NCBI RefSeq assembly: GCF_000212395.1
Contig: NC_015499.1
Span: forward strand, 709,501-773,500
Length of the DNA: 64,000 nucleotides
DNA from: Thermodesulfobium narugense DSM 14796
GTDB taxonomy: Bacteria > Thermodesulfobiota > Thermodesulfobiia > Thermodesulfobiales > Thermodesulfobiaceae
Direction of reading: 5' to 3'
Below are positions 1 to 9,747 of this stretch, in pieces. Within the stretch, counting starts at the first letter, position 1, and every line of letters begins with the position of its first letter. Under the pieces are notes generated by a model. That model was not told the DNA's origin. It did not search any database and saw nothing but the letters and a program-made list of their open reading frames with translations. A program made the position numbers and the translations under genes.

Positions 1-1
1 T

Positions 2-1339
2 GAGAAAATTAGACCGCTTGGAACTTTAATACAATTTGGAGGTCAAACTCCTTTAAAACTCGCTAAATCGTTTGAAAAACTTAATGTTCCAATTCTTGGT
101 ACCTCTCCTGAGGCAATTGATATGGCTGAAGATAGAGAACGTTTTGACTTATTTTTGGAGAAATTAAAAATATTTAGACCAGCAGCTGGTATAGCCAAGT
201 CTCCAGATGAAGCGTTAAGAGTTGCAAGAAGTCTTGGATATCCAGTTTTAGTAAGACCTTCGTATGTCTTGGGTGGTAGGGCTATGGAGATAGTTTATGA
301 TGACAACGATCTAATGGAATATATTAAGAAAGCTGTTGAGGTTTCTGAAGCGAAACCGGTTCTTATTGATAGATTTTTGGAAGATGCAATAGAAATTGAT
401 GTTGACGCCCTTTGTGATGGAGATGAAGTTTTTATAGGTGGTATTATGGAACATATTGAAGAGGCAGGGATTCATTCTGGCGATTCAGCATGTGTATTGC
501 CAACTTTTAGTTTGACAAAAGAAGAGTTAACAGAACTATCTAGAATTACAAGAGAGATAGCCTTGAAACTAGGAGTAAAGGGTTTAATAAACATTCAATA
601 CGCCATTAGAGATAAAATATATGTTCTTGAAGTAAATCCAAGAGCTTCTAGAACAGTACCGTTTGTAAGCAAAACCATAGGTATTCCTCTAGCAAAGCTT
701 GCAACTCAAATATCCCTTGGCAAAAAAATAAAAGATTTCAATATTAAAGAAAGGTTAGATTTGCCTTACATTGCTGTAAAGGAAGCTGTATTGCCGTTTG
801 GAAGATTTTCTGGTGTAGATACAATTTTGGGTCCAGAGATGAAATCTACAGGTGAGGTAATGGGCATTGATTTTGAATTTGGAAAGGCATATGCAAAAGC
901 ACAAATTGCTGCAGGAGAAGAGCTGCCACTAAGAGGAAATGTTTTTGTTAGTGTTTCGAATAAGCATAAAAGAAATATAGTTTTTATTGTTAAGAGCCTT
1001 GTGAATATGGGCTTTAATATATTTGCTACTCAAGGTACTGCTAAGGTTTTGAAATTTAATGGTATAAAGGTTAATGAGGTAAAAAAAGCTAGCGAGGACG
1101 GCTTTACAATTCTTGATATGATAAAAGATAACCAAATCCAGCTTATTATTAATACCCCTTCTGGTAAAGGTGCAAGAAAGGATGATTATAAGATAAGAAG
1201 GATGGCACTTTTACATCATATACCTACTATCACAACTATCGCGGGAGCTGCTGCAACAGTTAACGCCATTGAAGCTCTAAAGAATTCTGAAATAGAAGTA
1301 AAATCTATACAAGATTTTTACAAAATTTTAAACAGTTAA
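2..1339 (+). CDS. carB: Carbamoyl-phosphate synthase large subunit, C-terminal part (partial)
   Basis: The reading frame is already open at the window edge, so this is the last 445 residues of a protein that is normally about 1,070 long. CarB makes carbamoyl phosphate from bicarbonate, glutamine-derived ammonia and two ATP, for pyrimidine and arginine synthesis. The fragment begins in the second synthetase half (QFGGQTPLKLA) and runs through its ATP-grasp domain (EVNPRASRTVPFVSK). It ends with the MGS-like allosteric domain (the last ~130 residues, with IINTPSGKGARKDDYKIRR). It ends about 90 bases before tRNA-Met. An internal ATG at 122 is only an internal codon, because homology continues upstream of it. 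Confidence 0.97.
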   Translation, partial: EKIRPLGTLIQFGGQTPLKLAKSFEKLNVPILGTSPEAIDMAEDRERFDLFLEKLKIFRPAAGIAKSPDEALRVARSLGYPVLVRPSYVLGGRAMEIVYDDNDLMEYIKKAVEVSEAKPVLIDRFLEDAIEIDVDALCDGDEVFIGGIMEHIEEAGIHSGDSACVLPTFSLTKEELTELSRITREIALKLGVKGLINIQYAIRDKIYVLEVNPRASRTVPFVSKTIGIPLAKLATQISLGKKIKDFNIKERLDLPYIAVKEAVLPFGRFSGVDTILGPEMKSTGEVMGIDFEFGKAYAKAQIAAGEELPLRGNVFVSVSNKHKRNIVFIVKSLVNMGFNIFATQGTAKVLKFNGIKVNEVKKASEDGFTILDMIKDNQIQLIINTPSGKGARKDDYKIRRMALLHHIPTITTIAGAAATVNAIEALKNSEIEVKSIQDFYKILNS

Positions 1340-1384
1340 TTAAGAATTAAATTTTATATGTATAAATTTATTTTGAGATTTTTC

Positions 1385-1413
1385 TTGACTTTATTCAAAT
1401 ATTTTTTTAAAAT
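1385..1413 (+). promoter_or_regulatory. Sigma-70-type promoter for tRNA-Met (and tilS)
   Basis: TTGACT at 1385-1390, a 17-base spacer and TAAAAT at 1408-1413 form a good vegetative promoter. It would start transcription near 1420, about ten bases before the tRNA. It lies in the carB-tRNA gap. Confidence 0.7.
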
Positions 1414-1429
1414 AATCTTGCTTTTATGT

Positions 1430-1504
1430 GGCGGCGTAGCTCAGAGGCAGAGCAAGCGGTTCATACCCGCTGTGTCAGTGGTTCAAATCCACTCGCCGCT
1501 ACCA
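1430..1504 (+). tRNA. tRNA-Met (CAT), elongator type
   Basis: A full cloverleaf can be drawn: the 7-bp acceptor stem GGCGGCG/CGCCGCT starts with a G-U pair, the D stem is GCTC/GAGC, the anticodon stem is AGCGG/CCGCT with loop TTCATAC, and the T arm is AGTGG-TTCAAAT-CCACT. CCA is encoded. Position 1 is G paired to U72, not the C1xA72 mismatch of initiators. The TTCATAC loop resembles elongator tRNA-Met rather than the CTCATAA loop of tRNA-Ile2, the lysidine-modified tRNA. tilS begins seven bases after the CCA. Confidence 0.95.
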
Positions 1505-1511
1505 TTTTTTT

Positions 1512-2828
1512 ATGTATATTAAAACTGAAATAGACAAAATCATTTGCCATATCGATAGTGTTTTAAATAACTACAATCTCAAATTTTCAAATCCATGCAT
1601 AGCTATTTCAGGTGGAGCTGATTCTGTCTTTCTGACTTATATACTTTCAAGACTTAAATCTAAAGACGACTTTATATTACTTCACTTTGATCATGGATGG
1701 AGAAAAAAGGATCTAATTCTTGAAAGGAATTTGATAATTAATTATGCAGAAAAATATAATTTTAGAATTATTTTTGGCTCTTCGGGAAATACTGGGAGTT
1801 TAAATGAAGAAGATGCAAGAAAAAGAAGATTTGCTTTTTTTTGTAACATTATGGATAAGATAAATTCAAATGTTTTATTTACAGGACACAATTTGAATGA
1901 TAGGTTTGAGACATTTTTGTGGAATATTTGTCGTGGAACAGGAATTAGGGGGATTCTATCTTTGAAAGAAATAAGACAATTTGGGAAAATAAATATTATT
2001 AGTCCCTTAATACATTTAAAAAGGGATAAAATAAGGACTTTTTGCGAGTATTTGAAGCTAGATTATATATCTGATTTTTATAATGATGATATACGCTACA
2101 AAAGGGTATTTATTAGGAAGGAAATAACTCCAAGAATAGAGAATGTTTGGCAAAATTCCTTAGAACACTTTGATTCTTTTATTAAACTGGCAGAAGACGA
2201 AGATTGTTACCTAGAAAAGATTACAAACGAGATATATGGAAAAGTTGTCCTTTCTATGCCATGGGCTAATATTATCCTTTTAAAGGAATTATTAAAATTT
2301 GATATTGCCTTAATACGCAGGGTTATATTGAAATTTTTACATTCTTTAGATATATCTTATAACTTTAATGAAGTTAATTTGTTATGCAAATTTCTACAAA
2401 AGAATGAAAATCTTTCTTTGCCTTCTTTTAAAGATTTTGGAGTTTATAAAAATAAAAATATTTTTTCGTTGTACGACCGGTCTTTTGTAAAGGGATACCC
2501 ATGGGATAAAATACCTAAAGAGTTGGGCATATCTATTAATAACCCATTAGAAGAAAAAATTTTTCTAGAAATAAGGTTTTTTAAAAATTCTGACTTTGTA
2601 ATTATAAACGGAAAAAAGATTTATTTAAATAATTTTTTTAACAAAAAAAATAATTTTTTTTACAAATTTGTGCCAATGATATTTTATAAAAACGTTCTCA
2701 AATGGGCTCCATTTGAATATTGTGATGAGAATTTTTTTAAAAATTATAATATTAAAATTATTTGCGATGATTTTTTGGAAAAGTTTAGATTATCGTGGAG
2801 GCAGAGAAATGACAGGAACAATAATTAA
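1512..2828 (+). CDS. tilS: tRNA(Ile)-lysidine synthetase TilS
   Basis: TilS modifies C34 of tRNA-Ile2(CAU) to lysidine, so the tRNA reads AUA and is charged with isoleucine. The N-terminal PP-loop ATPase motif SGGADS lies at residues 33-38. It is followed by the HFDHGWR and TGHNLNDRFETFLWN motifs typical of the family. The length of 438 residues is normal. The C-terminal ~130 residues are low-similarity and Asn/Lys/Phe rich. The ATG lies only seven bases (all T) after the CCA end of tRNA-Met and has no ribosome binding site, so the gene probably shares the tRNA transcript. Its 3' end overlaps the next gene by 20 bases. Confidence 0.93.
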   Translation: MYIKTEIDKIICHIDSVLNNYNLKFSNPCIAISGGADSVFLTYILSRLKSKDDFILLHFDHGWRKKDLILERNLIINYAEKYNFRIIFGSSGNTGSLNEEDARKRRFAFFCNIMDKINSNVLFTGHNLNDRFETFLWNICRGTGIRGILSLKEIRQFGKINIISPLIHLKRDKIRTFCEYLKLDYISDFYNDDIRYKRVFIRKEITPRIENVWQNSLEHFDSFIKLAEDEDCYLEKITNEIYGKVVLSMPWANIILLKELLKFDIALIRRVILKFLHSLDISYNFNEVNLLCKFLQKNENLSLPSFKDFGVYKNKNIFSLYDRSFVKGYPWDKIPKELGISINNPLEEKIFLEIRFFKNSDFVIINGKKIYLNNFFNKKNNFFYKFVPMIFYKNVLKWAPFEYCDENFFKNYNIKIICDDFLEKFRLSWRQRNDRNNN

Positions 2829-3489
2829 TGCTTTTTCTGTAATTATTGGTAGTAGTATAGGTTTAGTTATGGGCTCTCGTTTAGCTGAAAAATATAAAAA
2901 CATAGTGATTAATGCTATTAGTTTGGTAACCCTTCTGATCGGATTAAAGCTAGCTTTGGAGGTTAAAAGTATTTTTTGGGTTTTGCTTTCTTTGATATTA
3001 GGAGGTTTAATAGGGGAATTTATTTCTCTTGAAGGTCTTATTGAAAGGTTTGGAAATTATGTTAATAAAAAGATGCAAAAAGGCGATGTTGTAAATGCCT
3101 TTATGAGTGCAAGCTTATTATTTTGTGTTGGTCCAATGAGCATTTTGGGATCTTTTCAGGATGGCCTAAAAGGTGACTATTCAATATTGTTGTTGAAGTC
3201 AGCTCTTGATGGGGTATCTAGTTTATTTCTTGCTTCATCGTTGGGAGTGGGAGTTTTTTTCTCTTTCATTACAATCCTTATTTATCAGGGTTCGCTTACC
3301 CTATTTGCAAACGCACTTTCTGGGTTGTTTAGCAATACAAACATAGCCAGTAATTTTTATGCAACGGGTGGCATTATGTTAATTGGTATTGGCTTTAATT
3401 TGCTAAGTTTAACTAAAATTAAAACGATTAATTATATATTTGCTCTTATATTAATAATTATTTTTTCGAAGTTTGGAGGAATATTGTGA
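2809..3489 (+). CDS. DUF554 family membrane protein
   Basis: A 226-residue hydrophobic protein with about six membrane segments, starting MTGTIINAFSVIIGSSIG. The Gly-rich N-terminus, the conserved CVGPMSILGSFQDGL stretch near residue 105-120 and the length match the DUF554 family (YdfK/YqgA-like), whose substrate is unknown. The start at ATG 2809 is set by a GGAGG site at 2797-2801. An upstream in-frame ATG at 2713 would add an unrelated sequence lying inside tilS. It overlaps tilS by 20 bases and the hpt start codon by 4, so the three genes are co-transcribed. Confidence 0.85.
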   Translation: MTGTIINAFSVIIGSSIGLVMGSRLAEKYKNIVINAISLVTLLIGLKLALEVKSIFWVLLSLILGGLIGEFISLEGLIERFGNYVNKKMQKGDVVNAFMSASLLFCVGPMSILGSFQDGLKGDYSILLLKSALDGVSSLFLASSLGVGVFFSFITILIYQGSLTLFANALSGLFSNTNIASNFYATGGIMLIGIGFNLLSLTKIKTINYIFALILIIIFSKFGGIL

Positions 3490-4016
3490 AAGAACATGAG
3501 CTAAAAATTTTAGTAAGTAGAGAAGAAATTGCTAAGGCTATTAATTCATTGGCAAAAAAAATAGATAGTGATTATCTTGGTAAGAAAATTTTACTGGTAG
3601 GGGTATTGAAAGGCGCTGCTTTCTTTCTTGTAGACCTCGCAAGATCAATATCTTTACCACTAGAAATAGATTTTGTAGAAGTATCAAGCTATGGCAATAA
3701 AGCTGAAAGTTCTGGGAAAATTAAATTAATTAAAGATATAAGAAAGGATTTATCTGATTATCACGTTCTGATTGTTGAAGACATTTTAGACTCTGGACTT
3801 ACTTTGCAATATCTAATTGATTTTTTTAAACAAAAAAAACCATTAAGTGTTAAATCTGTAGTGTTGTTTTATAAAATGAAAAATAATGATTGCAAAAGAC
3901 CTAATGCAGATTATTTCGGACTAAAAATTCCAGATTACTTCGTAGTTGGATATGGATTAGATTATGCTGAAAAATATCGTAATCTAAAGGATTTATATGT
4001 AGTTTCTTTTGTTTGA
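3486..4016 (+). CDS. hpt: Hypoxanthine phosphoribosyltransferase
   Basis: This purine salvage enzyme converts hypoxanthine or guanine and PRPP to IMP or GMP. The 176-residue length and motifs fit: VGVLKGAAFFLVDLAR near residue 40 and the PRPP loop IVEDILDSGLTL near residue 96-107. The hydrophobic base-binding segment with DYFVVGYGLDYAEKYRNL lies at the C-terminus. The start is GTG, overlapping the stop of the DUF554 gene (GTGA). The order tilS-hpt-ftsH, here with DUF554 inserted, is a well known bacterial cluster. Confidence 0.95.
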   Translation: MKEHELKILVSREEIAKAINSLAKKIDSDYLGKKILLVGVLKGAAFFLVDLARSISLPLEIDFVEVSSYGNKAESSGKIKLIKDIRKDLSDYHVLIVEDILDSGLTLQYLIDFFKQKKPLSVKSVVLFYKMKNNDCKRPNADYFGLKIPDYFVVGYGLDYAEKYRNLKDLYVVSFV

Positions 4017-4042
4017 CACTTATACGTAAAAAAAGATACAAT
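4013..4042 (+). promoter_or_regulatory. Probable promoter for ftsH
   Basis: TTGACA at 4013-4018, overlapping the hpt stop codon, and TACAAT at 4037-4042 are separated by 18 bases. ftsH starts 39 bases downstream, so ftsH can be expressed apart from tilS-hpt. Confidence 0.6.
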
Positions 4043-4080
4043 ATTTAACTAACATTTTTTAAAAAAGGGGATATGAATTT

Positions 4081-5964
4081 TTGAAAATAACTAAGAGTGT
4101 TACGTTTTATCTTATAATTTTGTTGATAGTTGTAGTTTTAACAGTAGTTTTGAGTAGTGGTAAAAAGGTTTCAAATCAGGAATTGTCATATACAGAATTT
4201 ATGGATAGAGTAAATCAGGAAGATGTTCGAAGGGTAACTATTTCTTCCTCTCAAAATGTAATTAATGGTAAATTAAAGGATGGCACTTCATTTACTGTAT
4301 ATTACCCTCAAAACGATCCTTCGCTAATAAAAACTTTGACTGAAAAAAAAGTAGATATTAGAGTTGAGCCGCCTAGTGATAATGGGTGGTGGGTTTCGGT
4401 CCTTACTCAATTGTTTCCCATCTTAATTCTAATTGGTTTTTGGCTTTTTATGTTAAAGCAAGCACAGGGTGGAGCAAGTCAAGCTATGTCCTTTGGAAAG
4501 TCAAGGGCAAAACTCTTTCATCAAGAGAAAACCAAAACAACATTCAAAGACGTTGCTGGGGCAGATGAGGCAAAGCAAGAACTTGAGGAAATTATAGACT
4601 TTCTAAAAAATCCAGCACCCTTTAGGGCTATGGGGGCAAAAATTCCCAGAGGAGTTCTTTTGGTTGGGCCGCCTGGATGCGGTAAGACTCTTTTGGCTAG
4701 AGCGGTGGCTGGAGAAGCAAAAGTTCCCTTTTTCAGTATATCGGGTTCGGATTTTGTTGAGATGTTTGTAGGAGTTGGTGCTTCACGTGTAAGAGATCTT
4801 TTTGAGCAAGCAAAAAATCAATCGCCGTGTATAATTTTTATTGATGAAATCGATGCAGTAGGTAGACAAAGAGGAGCTGGTCTTGGAGGCGGTCATGATG
4901 AAAGAGAACAGACTCTTAACCAATTGCTTGTTGAAATGGATGGGTTTGAAGTTGATGAAACAATTATAGTTATGGCTGCTACAAATAGACCTGATGTTTT
5001 AGATCCTGCGCTTTTAAGACCAGGAAGGTTTGATAGACATGTTACAGTTGATAGGCCAGATTTGTTGGGCAGAAAGCAAATATTAGAAGTTCACTTAGCC
5101 GGGAAGCCTATAGAAGAAGAAGTTAAGGTTGACATACTTGCAAAAAGAACACCCGGATTTGCGGGGGCAGATCTTGCTAATTTGGTTAATGAGGCTGCTT
5201 TGCTTGCTGCTAGGAAGGGTAAAAAAACTATATCGATGGCTGAATTTGAGGATGCAATTGATAGAATAGTGGCAGGTATCGAGAAGAGAAGTAGGGTTAT
5301 TTCTGAAAAGGATAAAAAAATAATTGCTTTTCATGAAGCAGGTCATGCATTGGTAGCACACAATCTTCCAGGGACAGACCCGATTCATAAAATTTCTATT
5401 ATTCCAAGAGGCATGGCATTGGGTTATACCCTGCAACTTCCGGGAGAAGATAGATATTTAATTAGCAAGACAGAACTTATTAATAATATCTGTGTCCTTT
5501 TAGGAGGAAGAGCTGCTGAAGAAATTATCTTTAAGGAAGTTACAACTGGTGCACAAAATGACCTTCAGAGGGCTACAGAACTTGCAAGAAAGATGGTTAT
5601 GGAATATGGTATGAGTGATCATTTGGGGCCCAGAACTTGGGGAAAGAGAAGCGAAAATGTTTTTATGGGCAGAGATCTTTTTGAAACCAAAAACTATAGT
5701 GAAAATATGGCAAATGAAATAGATCTTGAAGTTCAAAGAATTGTTGAGAGTTGTTATGAAAATTCAAAAAACATACTTTTAAGTGTATATGATACTTTGA
5801 ATAAAATTGCTATGAAACTTATTGAAAATGAGACGCTCCAAGGAGATACCCTTTTGGATTACCTAAATGGAAAGTTTGAAGATGAAAAAAACGATGACGA
5901 TTCTAAAACTGTTGAAAACAAATTAGATAAAAACGTTTTAAATGAAAATATAAAAGAAAATTAA
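4081..5964 (+). CDS. ftsH: ATP-dependent zinc metalloprotease FtsH
   Basis: A membrane-anchored AAA+ protease that degrades misfolded membrane proteins and short-lived regulators. Two membrane segments are visible (about residues 8-25 and 103-125) around a ~75-residue external domain. The Walker A is GPPGCGKT at 196-203, with Cys at the position usually held by Thr. Walker B is IIFIDEID at 251-258, followed by the second region of homology ([18 protein letters not shown]). The zinc site is HEAGH at 418-422. The start is TTG at 4081, behind an AAGGGGA site. The acidic, low-complexity tail of about 30 residues is ordinary. Confidence 0.97.
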   Translation: MKITKSVTFYLIILLIVVVLTVVLSSGKKVSNQELSYTEFMDRVNQEDVRRVTISSSQNVINGKLKDGTSFTVYYPQNDPSLIKTLTEKKVDIRVEPPSDNGWWVSVLTQLFPILILIGFWLFMLKQAQGGASQAMSFGKSRAKLFHQEKTKTTFKDVAGADEAKQELEEIIDFLKNPAPFRAMGAKIPRGVLLVGPPGCGKTLLARAVAGEAKVPFFSISGSDFVEMFVGVGASRVRDLFEQAKNQSPCIIFIDEIDAVGRQRGAGLGGGHDEREQTLNQLLVEMDGFEVDETIIVMAATNRPDVLDPALLRPGRFDRHVTVDRPDLLGRKQILEVHLAGKPIEEEVKVDILAKRTPGFAGADLANLVNEAALLAARKGKKTISMAEFEDAIDRIVAGIEKRSRVISEKDKKIIAFHEAGHALVAHNLPGTDPIHKISIIPRGMALGYTLQLPGEDRYLISKTELINNICVLLGGRAAEEIIFKEVTTGAQNDLQRATELARKMVMEYGMSDHLGPRTWGKRSENVFMGRDLFETKNYSENMANEIDLEVQRIVESCYENSKNILLSVYDTLNKIAMKLIENETLQGDTLLDYLNGKFEDEKNDDDSKTVENKLDKNVLNENIKEN

Positions 5965-6020
5965 TATGTGTAAATTAAAATTTGAAAGAAGGCGAAAATT
6001 TAGCTAGAGGAGGAAAGTTT

Positions 6021-6806
6021 ATGAAACTAAAAGGGTTATTTTATTTAATTTTTATGTTGATATTGTTTAATTTGTTATTTTCAATTTTTTGCATGAACTG
6101 TAAAGCCTCAGAAACGAAAACTATTGGGATTGTTAAAGAAAACATAATACCTTCCAAAGAAGTTCAGATCTTTGTAAACAATTATAAGGTCTTAACTTTA
6201 GTGTCATTTGATAATGAGAGTTTCGAAAGGATTAAAAAAGAGGCGGATATAGTTTCTAGCGCTATTAATCAATATTTTGGTTCATCTAAAGGCTCTTATG
6301 ATCCTTCTGATATAAGGTTTGTAACCGAAGACAAATATTTTTGTTGTTATGTAGGAGATGATTTGGCTTTTAAAATAGATAGAAGCCAAGCCTTTTTACA
6401 AAGTTTAGCTGATAGTGATATTACAAATATGTGGCTTACAAACTTGCAAAGATCGCTAGGATACAATCCAGATGAAAATCATAAAATTTTATATGGACAT
6501 AAATATTATTCAAAAGAATTTATTCAAGAGGGTATAGCTTCGTGGTATGGTACTAATCTAGCAGGTAGGTATATGTCGAATGGTGAAATATTTGATCCTT
6601 ATGACCTTACTGCAGCTCATAGATGGCTTCCTTTAGGATCTATTGTTCTTGTAACAAATGAAAACAATGGGAAGAGCGTCATAGTAACGATTACAGATAG
6701 GATGGGAAGCACAAGCAGGGTAATAGATTTATCTGAGGGCGCAGCTGAAAAGATCGGAATGATCAGTTCAGGCCTTGCTCCAGTAAAAATTGAGTTACTT
6801 AAATAA
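6021..6806 (+). CDS. RlpA-like double-psi beta-barrel secreted protein
   Basis: The N-terminal ~30 residues form a signal peptide (a Leu/Phe-rich core, then CKASE). No convincing lipobox is seen, so a signal peptidase I-type secreted or anchored protein is likelier than a lipoprotein. The C-terminal ~80 residues are an RlpA domain (GIASWYGTNLAGRYMSNGE; LTAAHRWLPLGS; ITDRMG). In RlpA, such domains bind or cleave peptidoglycan denuded of stem peptides. The middle ~110 residues are unassigned. ATG 6021 is chosen because AGAGGAGG lies just upstream; an in-frame TTG at 5982 lacks a site. It follows ftsH by 56 bases. Confidence 0.82.
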   Translation: MKLKGLFYLIFMLILFNLLFSIFCMNCKASETKTIGIVKENIIPSKEVQIFVNNYKVLTLVSFDNESFERIKKEADIVSSAINQYFGSSKGSYDPSDIRFVTEDKYFCCYVGDDLAFKIDRSQAFLQSLADSDITNMWLTNLQRSLGYNPDENHKILYGHKYYSKEFIQEGIASWYGTNLAGRYMSNGEIFDPYDLTAAHRWLPLGSIVLVTNENNGKSVIVTITDRMGSTSRVIDLSEGAAEKIGMISSGLAPVKIELLK

Positions 6807-6832
6807 GATTAATAACATAAATTTAATAATAG

Positions 6833-7504
6833 TTGAAAAAATTGTTTAAAACAATAAAAGAAGATATAAATACGGTATTTGAACGAGACCCTGCTGCTAA
6901 AAACATTTTTGAAGTATTATTTTGCTATCCGGGTTTACACGCTATATGGCTTCATAGGTTTTCACACTTCTTATGGGTTAAAGGAGTACCCTTTTTTCCA
7001 CGTTTGATTTCTCAGATTTCACGAGCTCTTACTGGCATCGAAATACATCCTGGTGCTGTAATTGGTAAAAGATTTTTTATTGATCATGGGATGGGCGTTG
7101 TAATAGGTGAAACAACTGAAATAGGCGACGACGTAACAATGTATCAGTATGTTACTTTGGGAGGAACAGGCAAGGAAAAAGGGAAAAGACACCCTACGAT
7201 AGGGAATAATGTAGTAATCGGTGCGGGTGCAATAGTTCTGGGGCCTATTACAATTGGTGACAATGTTAGAATAGGTGCTGGAGCAGTAGTGATAAAAGCT
7301 GTTCCTGAAAATTCAACAGTAGTGGGAAATCCTGGAAGGGTAGTTGTAAGAAATGGGGTAAAGGCGAAAATATCACAATTAGATCACAATATGTTGCCGG
7401 ATCCTTTAAAGGACTATCTAATTAAGCAGGATCAAAAGATAATGGAATTAGAAAATGAAATCTTGAAGCTTAAAAAAACTTTGGATTTGGAGGTAAAATC
7501 TTAA
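6833..7504 (+). CDS. cysE: Serine O-acetyltransferase
   Basis: CysE acetylates serine with acetyl-CoA, the first step of cysteine synthesis. The sequence shows the N-terminal helical part ([16 protein letters not shown]) and the left-handed beta-helix of hexapeptide repeats ([45 protein letters not shown]). At 223 residues it is the short bacterial form, with a C-terminal coiled tail ([17 protein letters not shown]). The start is a TTG immediately after an in-frame stop, without a clear ribosome binding site. It is 2 bases from cysS, a conserved pairing. Confidence 0.95.
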   Translation: MKKLFKTIKEDINTVFERDPAAKNIFEVLFCYPGLHAIWLHRFSHFLWVKGVPFFPRLISQISRALTGIEIHPGAVIGKRFFIDHGMGVVIGETTEIGDDVTMYQYVTLGGTGKEKGKRHPTIGNNVVIGAGAIVLGPITIGDNVRIGAGAVVIKAVPENSTVVGNPGRVVVRNGVKAKISQLDHNMLPDPLKDYLIKQDQKIMELENEILKLKKTLDLEVKS

Positions 7505-7506
7505 CT

Positions 7507-8976
7507 TTGTCAAACAATCAAATATATCTTTATAACACGCTAACAAAAAGAAAAGAACTGTTTGTGCCAATAGAAAATAAAAAGATTAGAATGTATGTTT
7601 GTGGTGTTACAGTCTATGATTATTGTCATCTAGGGCATGGAAGGTCTTATGTAGTCTGGGATGTGTGGAAAAGATTATTTTTAAGTCAGGGATTTGAGGT
7701 ATTTCATATTCAAAACTTTACAGATATTGATGACAAAATAATAAAGAGATCAAGAGAAGAGAAAGTTGATTGGAAAGAACTTACAAATAAATTTATTGAT
7801 GCATACTTTGAAGATATGGATAAACTAAATGTTTTAAGGGCAACTCTTTATCCAAAAGCTACTGATTATATTGATGAGATGATTAAAATAATTACTGGTT
7901 TAATAGAAAAAGGCTATGCCTATAAGGCGGGTGGTGATATAGTCTTTTCTATAAAGAAATTCAAAGACTACGGAAAATTATCTGGAAAATCTATAGACGA
8001 TCTCATTGAAAACTATAGAGTTGATTCATCATCTTACAAAGAAAGCCCTTTGGATTTTGTATTATGGAAAACGTCAAAACCTGATGAACCTTTTTGGGAT
8101 AGCCCATTTGGGAAAGGAAGACCGGGATGGCACATAGAATGTTCTGCAATGTCTCTGAAACACTTTGGTTCACCATTTGATATCCATGCAGGTGGACAAG
8201 ATTTAATTTTTCCTCACCACGAGAACGAGATTGCACAATCGGAAGGTTTTACTGGTAAAAAATTTGTAAATTATTGGTTGCACAATGGTTTTGTTACTAT
8301 ATCTGGAGAAAAAATGTCAAAATCTCTTGGGAATTTTAAAACCTTAAGAGATATTTATCAACAATATGATCCGATGGTTTTAAGGCTTTTTATATTAAGT
8401 AGTCATTATAGAAGTCCGGTTGTATTTAATTTAGAAAATTTAATGGCAGCTAAGGAGGCTTGGGATAAAATTAAAAATGCTATTGACGTTTGTTCTTCTT
8501 TTGGACTTATAGGAGAACTTAAAGCTGCGCCACCAAGTAATTTTATTGCTGCTTTATGTGACGATCTCAATACTCCTTTAGCTATCTCATATATTTTTGA
8601 AAAAGTTAGATTTATTAATTCAATTGTAGATAGTTATTCAAAATCACAGGCAGCGGATCTGAAAAACGCTATTTCTTTTAATATAAATGAAGTTTTATCC
8701 ATGATTGAAATATTAGGTTTAAAATATAAGCCTGATGTCTTATTTTATTCTAAAGAACAGCTATCTAAAGAATTTGACTCTTATGAGCTTACTGAAGTAA
8801 ATCTTGAATTATTTGATGAACTTACTACTGAGAATATGTTTAAGCTTTTGAGTTTTAGAGAATTTTTGAAAAAGAAAAAATTGTATGACAATGCCGATAA
8901 AATAAGAAACTTTTTGAATAAAAAGGGTATTGTGTTAGAAGATTTACCAGGGGGCATAAGAGCCAAAAAGAGATGA
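7507..8976 (+). CDS. cysS: Cysteinyl-tRNA synthetase
   Basis: A class I aminoacyl-tRNA synthetase of 489 residues. The HIGH-type motif is HLGH at 41-44, preceded by the zinc-binding Cys32 in MYVCGVTVYD. The other zinc ligands are in the WHIECSAM and HHENEIAQSE segments. KMSKS lies at 269-273. The start is TTG at 7507, three bases after the cysE stop, and AGGTAAAAT upstream provides a weak site. The synthetase sits in the cysE-cysS-rlmB order known from Firmicutes, but without the mini-ribonuclease III gene that often lies between cysS and rlmB. Confidence 0.97.
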   Translation: MSNNQIYLYNTLTKRKELFVPIENKKIRMYVCGVTVYDYCHLGHGRSYVVWDVWKRLFLSQGFEVFHIQNFTDIDDKIIKRSREEKVDWKELTNKFIDAYFEDMDKLNVLRATLYPKATDYIDEMIKIITGLIEKGYAYKAGGDIVFSIKKFKDYGKLSGKSIDDLIENYRVDSSSYKESPLDFVLWKTSKPDEPFWDSPFGKGRPGWHIECSAMSLKHFGSPFDIHAGGQDLIFPHHENEIAQSEGFTGKKFVNYWLHNGFVTISGEKMSKSLGNFKTLRDIYQQYDPMVLRLFILSSHYRSPVVFNLENLMAAKEAWDKIKNAIDVCSSFGLIGELKAAPPSNFIAALCDDLNTPLAISYIFEKVRFINSIVDSYSKSQAADLKNAISFNINEVLSMIEILGLKYKPDVLFYSKEQLSKEFDSYELTEVNLELFDELTTENMFKLLSFREFLKKKKLYDNADKIRNFLNKKGIVLEDLPGGIRAKKR

Positions 8977-9707
8977 GAAAAGATTTTGTGATTGGTATAC
9001 ATCCTGTTATTAATGCAATCAAGGAAGGAATAGAATTTAAACAATTACTTATTGCTAGAAATAAGAAACTGCCCTTTATAGAAGAGTTTTTACAAAAAAA
9101 CAAAGACAAAAGGTCTCTTGTTGTTTACAAAAATCTTTCAGAAATTGAAAGGCTTTTTCCTAATTCACAAGGAATAGTAATGTTTATAAAGAGATTTGAA
9201 TATGCAGATGAGGAAGAAACTGTTCTTAATGTTATAAAATCTAAAAAGGTTCTTTTAGCTTTTTCCGGTATTATGGATGTACGTAATATTGGTGCTGTAG
9301 CTAGAACTGCTCAGGCATCCGGCCTGGTGGGAGGAATAATTTTGCCAAAACATAGATCGCTTGATATTACTCCTGCTGCCATCAAGGCATCTACAGGTTC
9401 TCTCTTAAGCATTCCAGTAGTGCGACTCAGCAATTTAAGATATTTTGTAAAGGATCTAAAAAGAAGAGGTGTAAGCGTTATTGGTGTTGAAAAAAGAGGA
9501 TCAGTTAGGTACGATATGTTGAAATATGATCTCCCAATTTGTTGCGTTTTTGGTTCTGAATCGAAATCTCTTTCAGATGTTTTTTTGCGAGATCTCGATC
9601 AAAATGTATATATTCCTATGTCTAATGATTTTAACTCTTTGAATTTATCTGTGGCTTCTAGTATTTTGTTATATGAAATATTTAGACAAAAGAATTTTGA
9701 GTTATAA
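8973..9707 (+). CDS. rlmB: SpoU-family 23S rRNA ribose methyltransferase (RlmB-like)
   Basis: A SPOUT-class 2'-O-methyltransferase of 244 residues. The N-terminal substrate-binding domain begins FVIGIHPVINAIKEG. The SpoU knot motifs follow: SGIMDVRNIGAVARTAQASG (motif 1), CCVFGSESKSLSD (motif 2) and YIPMSNDFNSLNLSVASSILLYE (motif 3). The family methylates G2251 of 23S rRNA, or a related site. It overlaps the cysS stop by 4 bases (ATGA). Exact target nucleotide is by analogy only. Confidence 0.9.
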   Translation: MRKDFVIGIHPVINAIKEGIEFKQLLIARNKKLPFIEEFLQKNKDKRSLVVYKNLSEIERLFPNSQGIVMFIKRFEYADEEETVLNVIKSKKVLLAFSGIMDVRNIGAVARTAQASGLVGGIILPKHRSLDITPAAIKASTGSLLSIPVVRLSNLRYFVKDLKRRGVSVIGVEKRGSVRYDMLKYDLPICCVFGSESKSLSDVFLRDLDQNVYIPMSNDFNSLNLSVASSILLYEIFRQKNFEL

Positions 9708-9747
9708 TATTAACCTTGGTATTTTATTTTAAGGAGGAATTTTTTTG

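Noticed and set aside
1430-1504. tRNA-Ile2 (lysidine substrate) for the CAT tRNA
   Set aside because: The loop TTCATAC and the first G-U pair fit elongator tRNA-Met better; proximity to tilS alone is not evidence.
5095-5436. Antisense frame inside ftsH (113 codons)
   Set aside because: It lies fully inside a conserved gene, has no ribosome site and no recognisable protein features.
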